Source: Eutreptiella sp. 'Long Island Sound 2002'
Lineage: Eukaryota; Euglenozoa; Euglenophyceae; Eutreptiales; Eutreptiaceae
Assembly (NCBI GenBank): GCA_964036045.1
Contig: OZ038381.1
Location: 152,290,352-152,354,351 of the forward strand
Reading direction: 5' to 3'
Length of the DNA: 64,000 nt
Positions 1 to 8,540 of the stretch are shown one piece after another (position 1 is the first letter of the stretch; every line of letters starts with the position of its first letter). Made by a program: the position numbers and the translations under genes. The notes beneath the pieces are model-generated. The model saw only the letters and a program-made list of their open reading frames with translations. It had not been told where the DNA came from and made no database searches.

Positions 1-440
1 TCCTTGTGCACTCTCCCCGCCCCCCTCTCCGGCCGCGGTAGCCCCCGGCGAGGCGCCAGGGCCTGCGCTAGGGCCACCCCTTGCGCTGGCAGCGCGCCGG
101 GGGCCGCGGTCGGGGCCGCGGCGCGGCTTGCTGGGGCTGCAGTCTCAGCCCCTTGTGCGCCTGGGGTCCCCTCTCGGGGCGGGGCGGCAGGGCTTGCTGT
201 CTGGGCGGCGGGGTTGGTCTCCTGGGCTGGCGCAGGCCCCTGGGTCGACGGCCCGGTGTCGGCAGAGGCTGCCCAGGGCTGCCCAGCCGGTGGCCCGTCC
301 GTCACCGCTGCCTCAGCTAGCCTCTGCTCCTTGCGCTCCGCGAGGGTCTCCCCCGCATATCCCGGGGAGACGGGGGAGCGGGAGCGGGACCAGCGGTGGT
401 GGCGGTCGTCCCGCCTGGGGGAGCCATCGGTGTCCGACAT
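1..440 (-). CDS. ORF5 of LINE copy A, N-terminal part, partial at window edge
   Basis: This Pro/Ala-rich open frame begins with an Asp/Arg/Ser-rich segment (MSDTDGSPRRDDRHH) and continues past the window start. Copies B and C have an earlier ATG four codons after a shared CCACGC; here that ATG is AAG, so the first usable start is at 438-440. A one-base deletion relative to copy B near position 58 shifts the frame, so this copy is probably broken. The function is unknown. By position it is the last ORF of the element, and its basic, low-complexity N-terminus would suit a nucleic-acid-binding structural protein. That role is inference. Confidence 0.4.
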   Translation of the reverse strand, partial: MSDTDGSPRRDDRHHRWSRSRSPVSPGYAGETLAERKEQRLAEAAVTDGPPAGQPWAASADTGPSTQGPAPAQETNPAAQTASPAAPPREGTPGAQGAETAAPASRAAAPTAAPGALPAQGVALAQALAPRRGLPRPERGAGRVHK

Positions 441-580
441 CACTGTTATCCTGGTAGGCTTGCGTGGTGGCAGGTGTGCCCTTCCCACTACCTCCCGGTG
501 TATCTGTGTTGTGCCGTGGGCAGTGCTGTGCAGTGCTCCGGGGGGGGAGGGGGGGAGGGGGTGGGGAGCCAGCGGTGTCG

Positions 581-1720
581 TCACTCCCGTGCGGGCGGAG
601 GCCGGTCGCCATCCATCAGCACTGGGAGGGGAGGCGAGGGACACACGTCACACCACAGCTCCCCGTCTGGGGCGGAGCCCAGGGCGCTGGGCCCCCTGGG
701 GTCGTCCGGTGGTGCCGGGGGGAGCCGCACTAGCTGGACCCCCGTGACGGAAGTCATCTCCTGCGTTCGCAGGAAGGTGTGCACCCCGTCCCGCGCTGCG
801 GGCGCCAGGAGGGGGGGGCAGGGTACGAGCGCTGCCCCGTACAGGTCGGTGGGGGTGATCCCCAAGACCCGATGGTCCTCCCGGGTCGCAACGATGAGGA
901 GGAGCAGGGGGGTGCCCGGTCGCTCTTGCCAGAGGTCCTGCCCCCTGTGGTGGGCACCCCTGGTCCTGGAGAGGGGGGGGGACAGGTTCGGGCTGGCCCA
1001 GCCGCGGGGTGCGTGCGTCGCCGGCGGGAGGGCTGGGCAGGAGGTGAGCTCCCTGGGGAACGCCTCGCACATGACGGCGTAAGGGGGGGTTCGCCTGGCG
1101 CCGTCGTACACTGGGTTGGTCGGTCTGGGGCGGGTTGGCGCCTCGTCCGCGCCTTCCACAAATACCGTGACTTCGCCCACCTCCAGGTCCTCCCCCGCTG
1201 GGTGTAGAAGGTGGAGCGCCGCGTCCAACTCGGACACTCCCCCCGGGTATGTGGCCCGCGCCTGGTTCAGGTACGGGGCCGTGTCCCCGGGGCAGTGCGT
1301 CCTGAGGGCGTGCAGCAGGGCTGGGGCGCTGCTGCGGAGGGACATGGCAGATCCCGCGCCCGCCAGTTGCAGGGTGTCCCCGGTGGACAAGGGCCGGCCT
1401 GACCGGTTGGACTCGCGCCACTCCATCCAGTGCCCGTAGAGGGCCGCCACCGTGCTGATGAGCCCTGGCTGGACGGCGTTCATGATCCGGTGCATCGCCG
1501 GGAGTAGCGGTGGGGCCCCTGCTCCGTTTAGGGCGCGGACGGCCAGGAGGGCGGCGTCACTGAGGAAAGCCCTCACACTGCCCGCCGGGTCGTGCCGTGC
1601 GGCAGCGTGCGCCCCATGCGCCTCTATCACCGCGTCCGCTACTAGGCCCCGGACGGCCGCCTCCTGCGCTCGGCGGCGGGCCCTCGCGTGCCCCGGCCCG
1701 TCCCCCCCTCGGAAAGGCAT
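581..1720 (-). CDS. ORF4 of LINE copy A, 379-aa protein of unknown function
   Basis: The frame is uninterrupted for 379 codons from an ATG (MPFRGGDGPG) to a stop. The same ORF with the same start is intact in copy B (379 aa) and in the more divergent copy C (386 aa). Three open copies argue that it is a real protein of the element and not a chance frame. It has a basic N-terminal helix-rich stretch, a Trp-rich patch (GHWMEWRES, residues about 97-105), a central acidic segment, and a Pro-rich C-terminus. I recognise no catalytic motif. It starts 40 nt after the ORF3 stop and in the same frame in copy B. Parts of it resemble the region downstream of the CCCH ORF near 14.3-13.5 kb (see findings). 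Confidence 0.6.
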   Translation of the reverse strand: MPFRGGDGPGHARARRRAQEAAVRGLVADAVIEAHGAHAAARHDPAGSVRAFLSDAALLAVRALNGAGAPPLLPAMHRIMNAVQPGLISTVAALYGHWMEWRESNRSGRPLSTGDTLQLAGAGSAMSLRSSAPALLHALRTHCPGDTAPYLNQARATYPGGVSELDAALHLLHPAGEDLEVGEVTVFVEGADEAPTRPRPTNPVYDGARRTPPYAVMCEAFPRELTSCPALPPATHAPRGWASPNLSPPLSRTRGAHHRGQDLWQERPGTPLLLLIVATREDHRVLGITPTDLYGAALVPCPPLLAPAARDGVHTFLRTQEMTSVTGVQLVRLPPAPPDDPRGPSALGSAPDGELWCDVCPSPPLPVLMDGDRPPPARE

Positions 1721-1759
1721 GGTGCTGCGGGCTCTGCAAAGTGTGGCGGCGGTTCGGGT

Positions 1760-2544
1760 TCAGGGCGCGAACAGGTGCGACAGGTGCGCGACGGACGTGG
1801 GGTCCCGCAGGTGCACAAGGATCCACAGGAGGGCAGCGCCCCCGGGGCCCTCGCGTTCGTGTGAGGGGGCGTGTGCTCCCCCGATGCGCCGGTGCAAAGC
1901 CTCCTCCTCCGTGCGCCTGTGCGGGCCCGCGGGAGGCTCGGGCCACGGGCACTCGGCCATCTGGGAGCACTGCGCGCACCTGTTGGCGCCTGTCGGCGCT
2001 GCAGAGGACACCGTGTCGCATTCCCCGCAGAGGCCGCAGGTGTGTGGGAGGTGGGAGGGCGGCAACCAGGGGCCGAGATGGCGGAGCCAGAGGTCGTCCC
2101 ACCTCTGTCGGAGGGGGTCCCGGATCTCCAACAGGCGGGCGCGGACGCGGCGCCGGTAGTCCCTGCCGAGCGTCTTCTGCTGGACCTCCCGCCATGTGTC
2201 GTCGGGGAGAATCCCGTGCTCGTGGAAGGCGGCGATGAGGTCATCCCAGGCCAGGCCGAGGTGCCCCCCTCGGGCGGGGCTGCCATATACACGTGGCGCT
2301 CGTTGAGGTGGGGCGCCAGCATGTCCCACTGGCACTCGTCCGCGGCGTCCCGGTGGAGGAGGGCCAGTAGGTTGCCGTCCGCGACTGCCTCCCACCCTAC
2401 TCGCAGCCCGTTGCAGCTGTCCAGCTCCTGGCGCAGCGCGGCTGCAAGGTCGGTGGGGAGCATGAGGAGTGAGGGCCCCTGGGTGTCCTCCACCCGGGAC
2501 AGGGCGTCGTCGTACACAGGCCCCCCAGTTTTGAAGTGCGCCAC
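1760..2544 (-). pseudogene. ORF3 of LINE copy A, frameshifted
   Basis: This is the counterpart of the intact 260-aa ORF3 of copy B. It starts at ATG 2542-2544 (MAHFKTGGPVYDD) and ends at TGA 1760-1762. Near 2265 copy A has two extra bases relative to copy B, inside a C/G-rich stretch (cccccctcgggcgg against cccctggggcgg), which breaks the frame after about 90 codons. The remainder continues in another frame and retains the Cys-rich cluster. The stop at 1760-1762 is TGA here, TAA in copy B and TGA in copy C. Confidence 0.6.
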
Positions 2545-2580
2545 GGCGAGCCGGGCGGCTCGGTCCTTCGGGGGGTGGCA

Positions 2581-3610
2581 TCAGATGGTCGCCGCGTCGC
2601 GTCCCCATGTGTGTATGTCCGTGGCTCGGAGCACGTTGGCGGTGTGAAGGACGATGCGCGGGGGGATGGACACTCGGATCAGTGAGGACACGTCCACATT
2701 CCACCCTGTTGGTGCCTCTGGGGCCGCTTGCAGCCATTTCCCCGCCGCCGCGTCCCACGGGTGGTCGGGGCCCGCCCCGCGGACCATGGTGGGCCTCCGC
2801 CGGGTGTGCGGCCCCCACCTCTCGAGCGGGATGGCGGCCTGCCGTTGCGCGGGGGTCTTCGGGGCGCGTCTGGTGGCGCACCACCGGCCCCACTCGCACG
2901 CCCACTCCTCGCCCACCATACGTGCCTCCCATGCGGTCATGGAGCCACGCCTGATGATCCACTGTGGGAAGAGGGCGTCTTGCAGGTGCTTCGAGAAACC
3001 CCCCGGCAGGTCCCGGTACGGGTGGGGGTCCTCTTGCGGCGGGCACTTCAGATTGGAATTCACGACACGGAGGGAGGCTACGAAGTCCTTGTCAGGGCGC
3101 GGTCGAGGGAGGGGGCAGTTGCCCTCTGCCGCGGTGAGCCATCGGTGCATCCGGGCTGCTGCGCTCAGGGGCTCGCGGAGGAGTTGCTCCAGCCGGTGGT
3201 TGCGAAGCTCCCATGCTAAATCCCCCAGCCGGAGCATGTGGTGGAGGAAATCGTCCACGGAGGTCCCTCCCGGGGGGTCGTAGCGGGCTATGGCGCGGAG
3301 CTGCGCCTCCGCCTCCTGGGGCACCAGCCCAGAGCAGAAGACTTCCGTCCACGTGGCGTCCGCGGAGTGCCACGAGGCCACTCACAGGGCTTTGTCCCCG
3401 GGCGGGAGGTGGCGGGCCGCCTCTTGTACCGCCAGTCGGTAGTGGGGCCAGAGGAGCAACGAGTGGGCGCACCCCACGTGCATGTGCACCGGGGTGTTCT
3501 CAGGGCCGCCGCAGAGGAGGCACGGCTGTGGCAGGGCGGGGACGCCGGGGAGCCGCTCCTTCTGGGCGCGGAGCCTGCGTTGCACCAGCGTGTGGCCGTC
3601 CCTGGCCCGC
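2581..3610 (-). pseudogene. C-terminal tail of RT polyprotein, LINE copy A
   Basis: This corresponds to the last roughly 340 residues of the polyprotein in copy B. It includes the terminal zinc knuckle (CLLCGGPENTPVHMHVGC) near 3530-3480, which in many LINE families lies after RNase H. A TGA at 3382-3384 replaces a Trp codon (TGG) of copy B, so the frame is broken. The natural stop is TGA at 2581-2583, the same as in copy B. Upstream, at 3610, the reading frame runs without a stop into ORF5 sequence of copy B, which marks a recombination junction. Confidence 0.6.
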
Positions 3611-4779
3611 TCCCTGTCACCCGCGCCCCGGCCTGCAGTGCTGGCACCCGTGCCCTTCCCGTTCCCGTGCCCATGCCCTTGGCTGCGCCCACGCTCGCCG
3701 ACCGCGCCACGCTCCGCTCCATGCGCTCCGTGGCCGCCCGCCTTGGTGTTATGTTCGCGCCCCTGCGCGTCCTTCCCGTGCCCTGGCCCCTTCCCCGCTC
3801 CCTGTCCCGCGTCGCGCCGTCCGCTGCCCACGCTCTGTCCCCCTCCGCTGCCCGCATTTTCGCCCTGGCTCCTTGCCGCGTGTGCCGTGGCCTGCCCCCT
3901 GCGTGTGTCCCTGGGCACTCCTCCTGTTGCCTCCTGTCCCCCGCTCCGCGCTCCCGTGGCTGGCACCCTGCACCGCCTGCGCGCCGTGCCCCCCCTCCCG
4001 GATCACGCGCCGGGCGTCCTGCTGCCTCTGCAGCTGCGGCAGCGTGACGCCCGGCGGCGAACACTCAGGCGCCGGGGGGCACACGTGCCGCGTCTGCCCC
4101 GTGGGGAGGGCGGCCTTGGGGGGGCTGGTGTGGGTGTGGCTGGGGTTGGTGTGGGTGCGGTACTTCGCGCCCTCCCTGCCACTCGCTGCGGCTGCGGCAG
4201 CTCCCTGCGAGGCCCCCGGGGCCCGCGCCGGGTCCGTCCCCCGCGTCCGCGGCGTGCCAGGGTCCGCGGCGTGGCCAGCCGGGGCGGTGGCGTGGCACGC
4301 GAGGCCGCGGTCTCAACTCCTTGTGCACTCTCCCCGGCCCCCTCTGCGGCCGCGGTAGCCCCCGGCGAGGCGCCAGGGGCCTGCGCTAGGGCCACCCCCT
4401 GCGCTGGCGGCGCGCCGGGGGCCGCGGTCGGGGCCGCGGCGCGGCTTGCTGGGGCTGCAGTCTCAGCCCCTTGTGCGCCTGGGGTCCCCTCCCGGGGCGG
4501 GGCGGCAGGGCTTGCTGCCTGGGCGGCGGGGTTGGTCTCCTGGGCTGGCGCAGGCCCCTGGGTCGACGGCCCGGTGTCGGCAGAGGCTGCCCAGGGCTGC
4601 CCAGCCGGTGGCCCGTCCGTCACCGCTGCCTCAGCTAGCCTCTGCTCCTTGCGCTTTGCGAGGGTCTCCCCCGCATATCCCGGGGAGACGGGGGAGCGGG
4701 AGCGGGACCAGCGGTGGTGGCGGTCGTCCCGCCTGGGGGAGCCATCGGTGTCCGACATCACTGTTATCCTGGTAGGCAT
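3611..4779 (-). pseudogene. ORF5 of LINE copy B, frameshifted and truncated
   Basis: It starts at ATG 4777-4779 (MPTRITVMSDTDG). The N-terminal part is Arg/Ser/Asp-rich and is followed by a long Ala/Pro-rich stretch. Downstream, in another frame, comes a segment shared with copy C (LPQLQRQQDARRVIREGG, near 4040-3990) and then a Gly/Gln/Arg/Lys-rich stretch. In copy C the first two parts are in one open frame, so a frameshift near 4.1 kb breaks this copy. At 3611 the sequence switches into the polyprotein tail of copy A through a short CCCGC match. The function is unknown; a structural, RNA-binding role is a guess from composition. Confidence 0.5.
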
Positions 4780-4898
4780 GCGTGGTGGCAGGTGTGCCCT
4801 TCCCACTACCTCCCGGTGTATCTGTGTTGTGCCGTGGGCAGTGCTGTGCAGTGCTCCGGGGGGGGAGGGGGGGAGGGGGTGGGGAGCCAGCGGTGTCG

Positions 4899-6038
4899 TC
4901 ACTCCCGTGCGGGCGGAGGTCGGTCGCCATCCATCGGCACTGGGAGGGGAGGCGGGGGACACACGTCACACCACAGCTCCCCGTCTGGGGCGGAGCCCAG
5001 GGCGCTGGGCCCCCTGGGGTCGTCCGGTGGTGCCAGGGGGAGCCGCACTAGCTGGACCCCCGTGACGGAAGTCATCTCCTGCGTTCGCAGGAAGGTGTGC
5101 ACCCCGTCCCGCGCTGCGGGCGCCAGGAGGGGGGGGCAGGGTACGAGCGCTGCCCCGTAAAGGTCGGTGGGGGTGATCCCCAAGACCCGATGGTCCTCCC
5201 GGGTCGCAACGATGAGGAGGAGCAGGGGGGTGCCCGGGCGCTCTTGCCAGAGGTCCTGCCCCCTGTGGTGGGCACCCCTGGTCCTGGAGAGGGGGGGGGA
5301 CAGGTTCGGGCTGGCCCAGCTGCGGGGTGCGTGCGTCGCCGGCGGGAGGGCTGGGCAGGAGGTGAGCTCCCTGGGGAACGCCTCGCACATGACGGCGTAA
5401 GGGGGGGTCGGCCTGGCGCCGTCGTACACTGGGTTGGTCGGTCGGGGGCGGGTTGGCGCCTCGTCCGCGCCTTCCACAAATACCGTGACTTCGCCCACCT
5501 CCAGGTCCTCCCCCGCTGGGTGTAGAAGGTGGAGCGCCGCGTCCAACTCGGACACTCCCCCCGGGTATGTGGCCCGCGCCTGGTTCAGGTACGGGGCCGT
5601 GTCCCCGGGGCAGTGCGTCCTGAGGGCGTGCAGCAGGGCTGAGGCGCTGCTGCGGAGGGACATGGCAGATCCCGCGCCCGTCAGTTGCAGGGTGTCCCCC
5701 ATGGAAAAGGGCCGGCCTGACTGGTTGGACTCGCGCCACTCCATCCAGTGCCCGTAGAGGGCCGCCACCGTGCTGATGAGCCCTGGCTGGACGGCGTTCA
5801 TGATCCGGTGCATCGCCAGGAGTAGCGGTGGGGCCCCTGCTCCGTTTAGGGCGCGGACGGCCAGGAGGGCGGCGTCACTGAGGAAAGCCCTCACACTGCC
5901 CGCCGGGTCGTGCCGTGCGGCAGCGTGCGCCCCATGCGCCTCTATCACCGCGTCCGCTACTAGGCCCCGGACGGCCGCCTCCTGCGCTCGGCGGCGGGCC
6001 CTCGCGTGCCCCGGCCCGTCCCCCCCTCGGAAAGGCAT
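4899..6038 (-). CDS. ORF4 of LINE copy B, 379-aa protein of unknown function
   Basis: This is an intact 379-codon frame with the same start (MPFRGGDGPG) and length as the copy A ORF. Differences between the two are mostly single substitutions, some of them replacements (for example Arg to Gln in the RESN(R/Q)SG segment). It begins 40 nt after the ORF3 stop (TAA 6078-6080) and in the same frame, so it would need reinitiation, stop readthrough, or a separate trans-spliced message to be made. I see no known domain. The C-terminus is Pro-rich and basic. The protein probably belongs to the element, because the same order recurs in three copies. Confidence 0.65.
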   Translation of the reverse strand: MPFRGGDGPGHARARRRAQEAAVRGLVADAVIEAHGAHAAARHDPAGSVRAFLSDAALLAVRALNGAGAPPLLLAMHRIMNAVQPGLISTVAALYGHWMEWRESNQSGRPFSMGDTLQLTGAGSAMSLRSSASALLHALRTHCPGDTAPYLNQARATYPGGVSELDAALHLLHPAGEDLEVGEVTVFVEGADEAPTRPRPTNPVYDGARPTPPYAVMCEAFPRELTSCPALPPATHAPRSWASPNLSPPLSRTRGAHHRGQDLWQERPGTPLLLLIVATREDHRVLGITPTDLYGAALVPCPPLLAPAARDGVHTFLRTQEMTSVTGVQLVRLPLAPPDDPRGPSALGSAPDGELWCDVCPPPPLPVPMDGDRPPPARE

Positions 6039-6077
6039 GGTGCTGCGGGCTCTGCAAAGTGTGGCGGCGGTTCGGGT

Positions 6078-6860
6078 TTAGGGCGCGAACAGGTGCGACA
6101 GGTGCGCGACGGACGTGGGGTCCCGCAGGTGCACAAGGATCCACAGGAGGGCAGCGCCCCCGGGGCCCTCGCGTTCGTGTGAGGGGGCGTGTGCTCCCCC
6201 GATGCGCCGGTGCAAAGCCTCCTCCTCCGTGCGCCTGTGCGGGCCCGCGGGAGGCTCGGGCCACGGGCACGCGGCCATCTGGGAGCACTGCGCGCACCTG
6301 TTGGCGCCTGTCGGCGCTGCAGAGGACACCGTGTCGCATTCCCCGCAGAGGCCGCAGGTGTGTGGGAGGTGGGAGGGCGGCAACCAGGGGCCGAGATGGC
6401 GGAGCCAGAGGTCGTCCCACCTCTGTCGGAGGGGGTCTCGGATCTCCAGCAGGCGGGCGCGGACGCCGCGCCGGAAGTCCCTGCCGAGCGTCTTCTGCTG
6501 GACCTCCAGCCACGTGTCGTCGAAGAGAATCCCGTGCTCGTGGAAGGCGGCGATGAGGTCATCCCACGCCAGGCGGAGGTGCCCCTGGGGCGGGGCTGCC
6601 ATATACACGTGGCGCTCGTTGAGGTGGGGCGCCAGCATGTCCCACTGGCACTCGTCCGCGGCGTCCCGGTGGAGGAGGGCCAGTAGGTTGCCGTCCGCGA
6701 CTGCCTCGCACCCTGCTCGCAGCCTGTTGCAGCTGTCCAGCTCCTGGCGCAGCGCGGCTGCAAGGTCGGTGGGGAGCATGAGAAGTGAGGGCCCCTGGGT
6801 GTCCTCCACCCGGGACAGGGCGTCGTCGTACACAGGCCCCCCAGTTTTGAAGTGCGCCAC
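6078..6860 (-). CDS. ORF3 of LINE copy B, 260-aa Cys-cluster protein
   Basis: This is an intact frame from ATG 6858-6860 to TAA 6078-6080. The first half is acidic and helix-rich. A Cys cluster follows at residues 169-198, spaced C-x2-C-x2-C-x13-C-x2-C-x5-C, which looks like a zinc ribbon or treble-clef site. The C-terminus is rich in Leu and His. The frame is the same as that of the RT polyprotein, whose TGA lies at 6897-6899, so only one stop and 12 codons separate them. The terminal stop is kept in three copies although its codon changed. I do not recognise the family; a role in binding nucleic acid is inferred from the Cys cluster alone. Confidence 0.6.
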   Translation of the reverse strand: MAHFKTGGPVYDDALSRVEDTQGPSLLMLPTDLAAALRQELDSCNRLRAGCEAVADGNLLALLHRDAADECQWDMLAPHLNERHVYMAAPPQGHLRLAWDDLIAAFHEHGILFDDTWLEVQQKTLGRDFRRGVRARLLEIRDPLRQRWDDLWLRHLGPWLPPSHLPHTCGLCGECDTVSSAAPTGANRCAQCSQMAACPWPEPPAGPHRRTEEEALHRRIGGAHAPSHEREGPGGAALLWILVHLRDPTSVAHLSHLFAP

Positions 6861-6896
6861 GGCGAGCCGGGCGGCTCGGTCCTTCGGGGGGTGGCA

Positions 6897-8540
6897 TCAG
6901 ATGGTCGCCGCGTCGCGTCCCCATGTGTGTATCTCCGTGGCTTGGAGCACGTTGGCGGTGTGAAGGACGATGCGCGGGGGGATGGACACTCGGATGAGTG
7001 AGGACACGTCCACATTCCACCCTGTTGGTGGCTCTGGGGCCGCTTGCAGCCATTTCCCCGCCGCCGCGTCCCACGGGTGGTCGGGGCCCGCCCCGCGGAC
7101 CATGGTGGGCCTCTGCCGGGTGTGCGGCCCCCACCCCTCGAGCGGGATGGCGGCTTGCCGTTGCGCGGGGGTCTTCGGGGCGCGTCTGGTGGCGCACCAC
7201 CGGCCCCACTCGCACGCCCACTCCTCGCCCACCATACGTGCCTCCCATGCGGTCATGGAGCCACGCCTGATGATCCACTGTGGGAAGAGGGCGTCTTGCA
7301 GGTGCTTCGAGAAACCCCCCGCACGGTCCCGGTACGGGTGGGGGTCCTCTTGCGGCGGGCACTTCAGATTGGAATTCACGACACGGAGGGAGGCTACGAA
7401 GTCCTTGTCAGGGCGCGGTCGAGGGAGGGGGCAGTTGCCCTCTGCCGCGGTGAGCCATCGGTGCATCCGGGCTGCTGCGCTCAGGGGCTCGCGGAGGAGT
7501 TGCTCCAGCCGGTGGTTGCGAAGCTCCCATGCTAAATCCCCCAGCCGGAGCATGTGGTGGAGGAAATCGTCCACGGAGGTCCCTCCCAGGGGGTCGTAGC
7601 GGGCTATGGCGCGGAGCTGCGCCTCCGCCTCCTGGGGCACCAGCCCAGAGCAGAAGACTTCCGTCCACGTGGCGTTCGCGGAGTGCCACGAGGCCACCCA
7701 CAGGGCTTTGTCCCCGGGCGGGAGGTGGCGGGCCGCCTCTTGTACCGCCAGTCGGTAGTGGGGCCAGAGGAGCAACGAGTGGGCGCACCCCACGTGCATG
7801 TGCACCGGGGTGTTCTCAGGGCCGCCGCAGAGGAGGCACGGCTGTGGCAGGGCGGGGACGCCGGGGAGCCGCTCCTTCTGGGCGCGGAGCCTGCGTTGCA
7901 CCAGCGTGTGGCCGTCCCTGGCCCGCAGCGCCTGGCGGTTGGTGGCCCTCGCGGTGAGGTCCCGGGCGTGGACATAGGCTGTGGCGTGGGCCGCGCCCAG
8001 AGGTGTGTGTCCTCGGTGCGTCAGCGCATGGTCTGTCTGTGCTCGCTGCGCGATCTCACCGACCGTCCGCATCGTGGGGGGCCGTAAGTCGAGGTGGCCG
8101 TCATGGCCTGCGACGATGAGTTGGGCGTGGCTGGGGCCCGGGGGCCTGTTCTGTAGGACGGTGTCCTGTGACGCCGCCCAGTCCGCCTTGTGCAGTAGGG
8201 TGTCGCTGTGGTGTGAGGTGGCTCGGACATACGAGAACGGGTGCCCGGCGTGTTGCCCTCGCACGCGCAGGCCGTCCCGGAGCCAGCGCAGGGGCATCTG
8301 GTTCACTACCTTCGCCGCGCCTGCGGGGACCCCCGTGGTCCGCTCGCGATCCGCGTGTCGCAGGAGGTGCAGGATGACTTCGGCGTCCACCGTATGGACG
8401 CATAGCCGGTGGGCGCCGTATTGCAGGGGGAGGGAGGCGGCGACCCCCTCCCCGGCCATCGCCCACGTGCGGGTGAGGTCGGCGGCGAGAGTGACGGTGG
8501 TGCCGTGCTTGCAGGGTCCGGCCCCCTAACGCATCGGAGG
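6897..8540 (-). pseudogene. RNase H domain, zinc knuckle and tail of RT polyprotein, copy B
   Basis: One open frame runs from about 8530 to TGA 6897-6899. Its first part fits a degenerate RNase H: an Asp in an ADLTRTWAMAGEG segment near 8.49 kb, a VDAEVILHLLRH segment near 8.37 kb (second acidic position), and SHHSDTLLHKADWAASQ near 8.19 kb, matching the usual His...Asn/Asp...Ala-Asp end of the fold. After it come a Thr/Ala/His-rich linker, the zinc knuckle C-x2-C-x10-H-x2-C near 7.82 kb, and a roughly 300-residue tail with a PQWIIRR motif near 7.27 kb. The tail is open here. It is disconnected from RT by a frameshift near 8.54 kb. Confidence 0.55.

Larger units (their letters stand above)
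1..3610 (-). mobile_element. LINE copy A, 5'-truncated, runs off the left edge
   Basis: This is nearly identical to 4318-7926 (copy B), which I matched by eye along its whole length with only scattered substitutions and a few indels. On the minus strand it carries the tail of the RT polyprotein, then ORF3, ORF4 and the start of ORF5. Its 5' side ends abruptly at about 3610, inside the polyprotein and just upstream of the terminal zinc knuckle. There the sequence switches to ORF5 of copy B. The 3' end lies outside the window. Known family: APE-type non-LTR retrotransposon, judged from the domains in copy B. Confidence 0.8.

Noticed and set aside
3213-5065. Plus-strand frames of 380-527 codons opposite the LINE ORFs
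   Set aside because: They lie antisense to Pro/Ala/Arg-rich coding sequence and show no conserved motif. The minus frames hold the RT, endonuclease and zinc-finger motifs.
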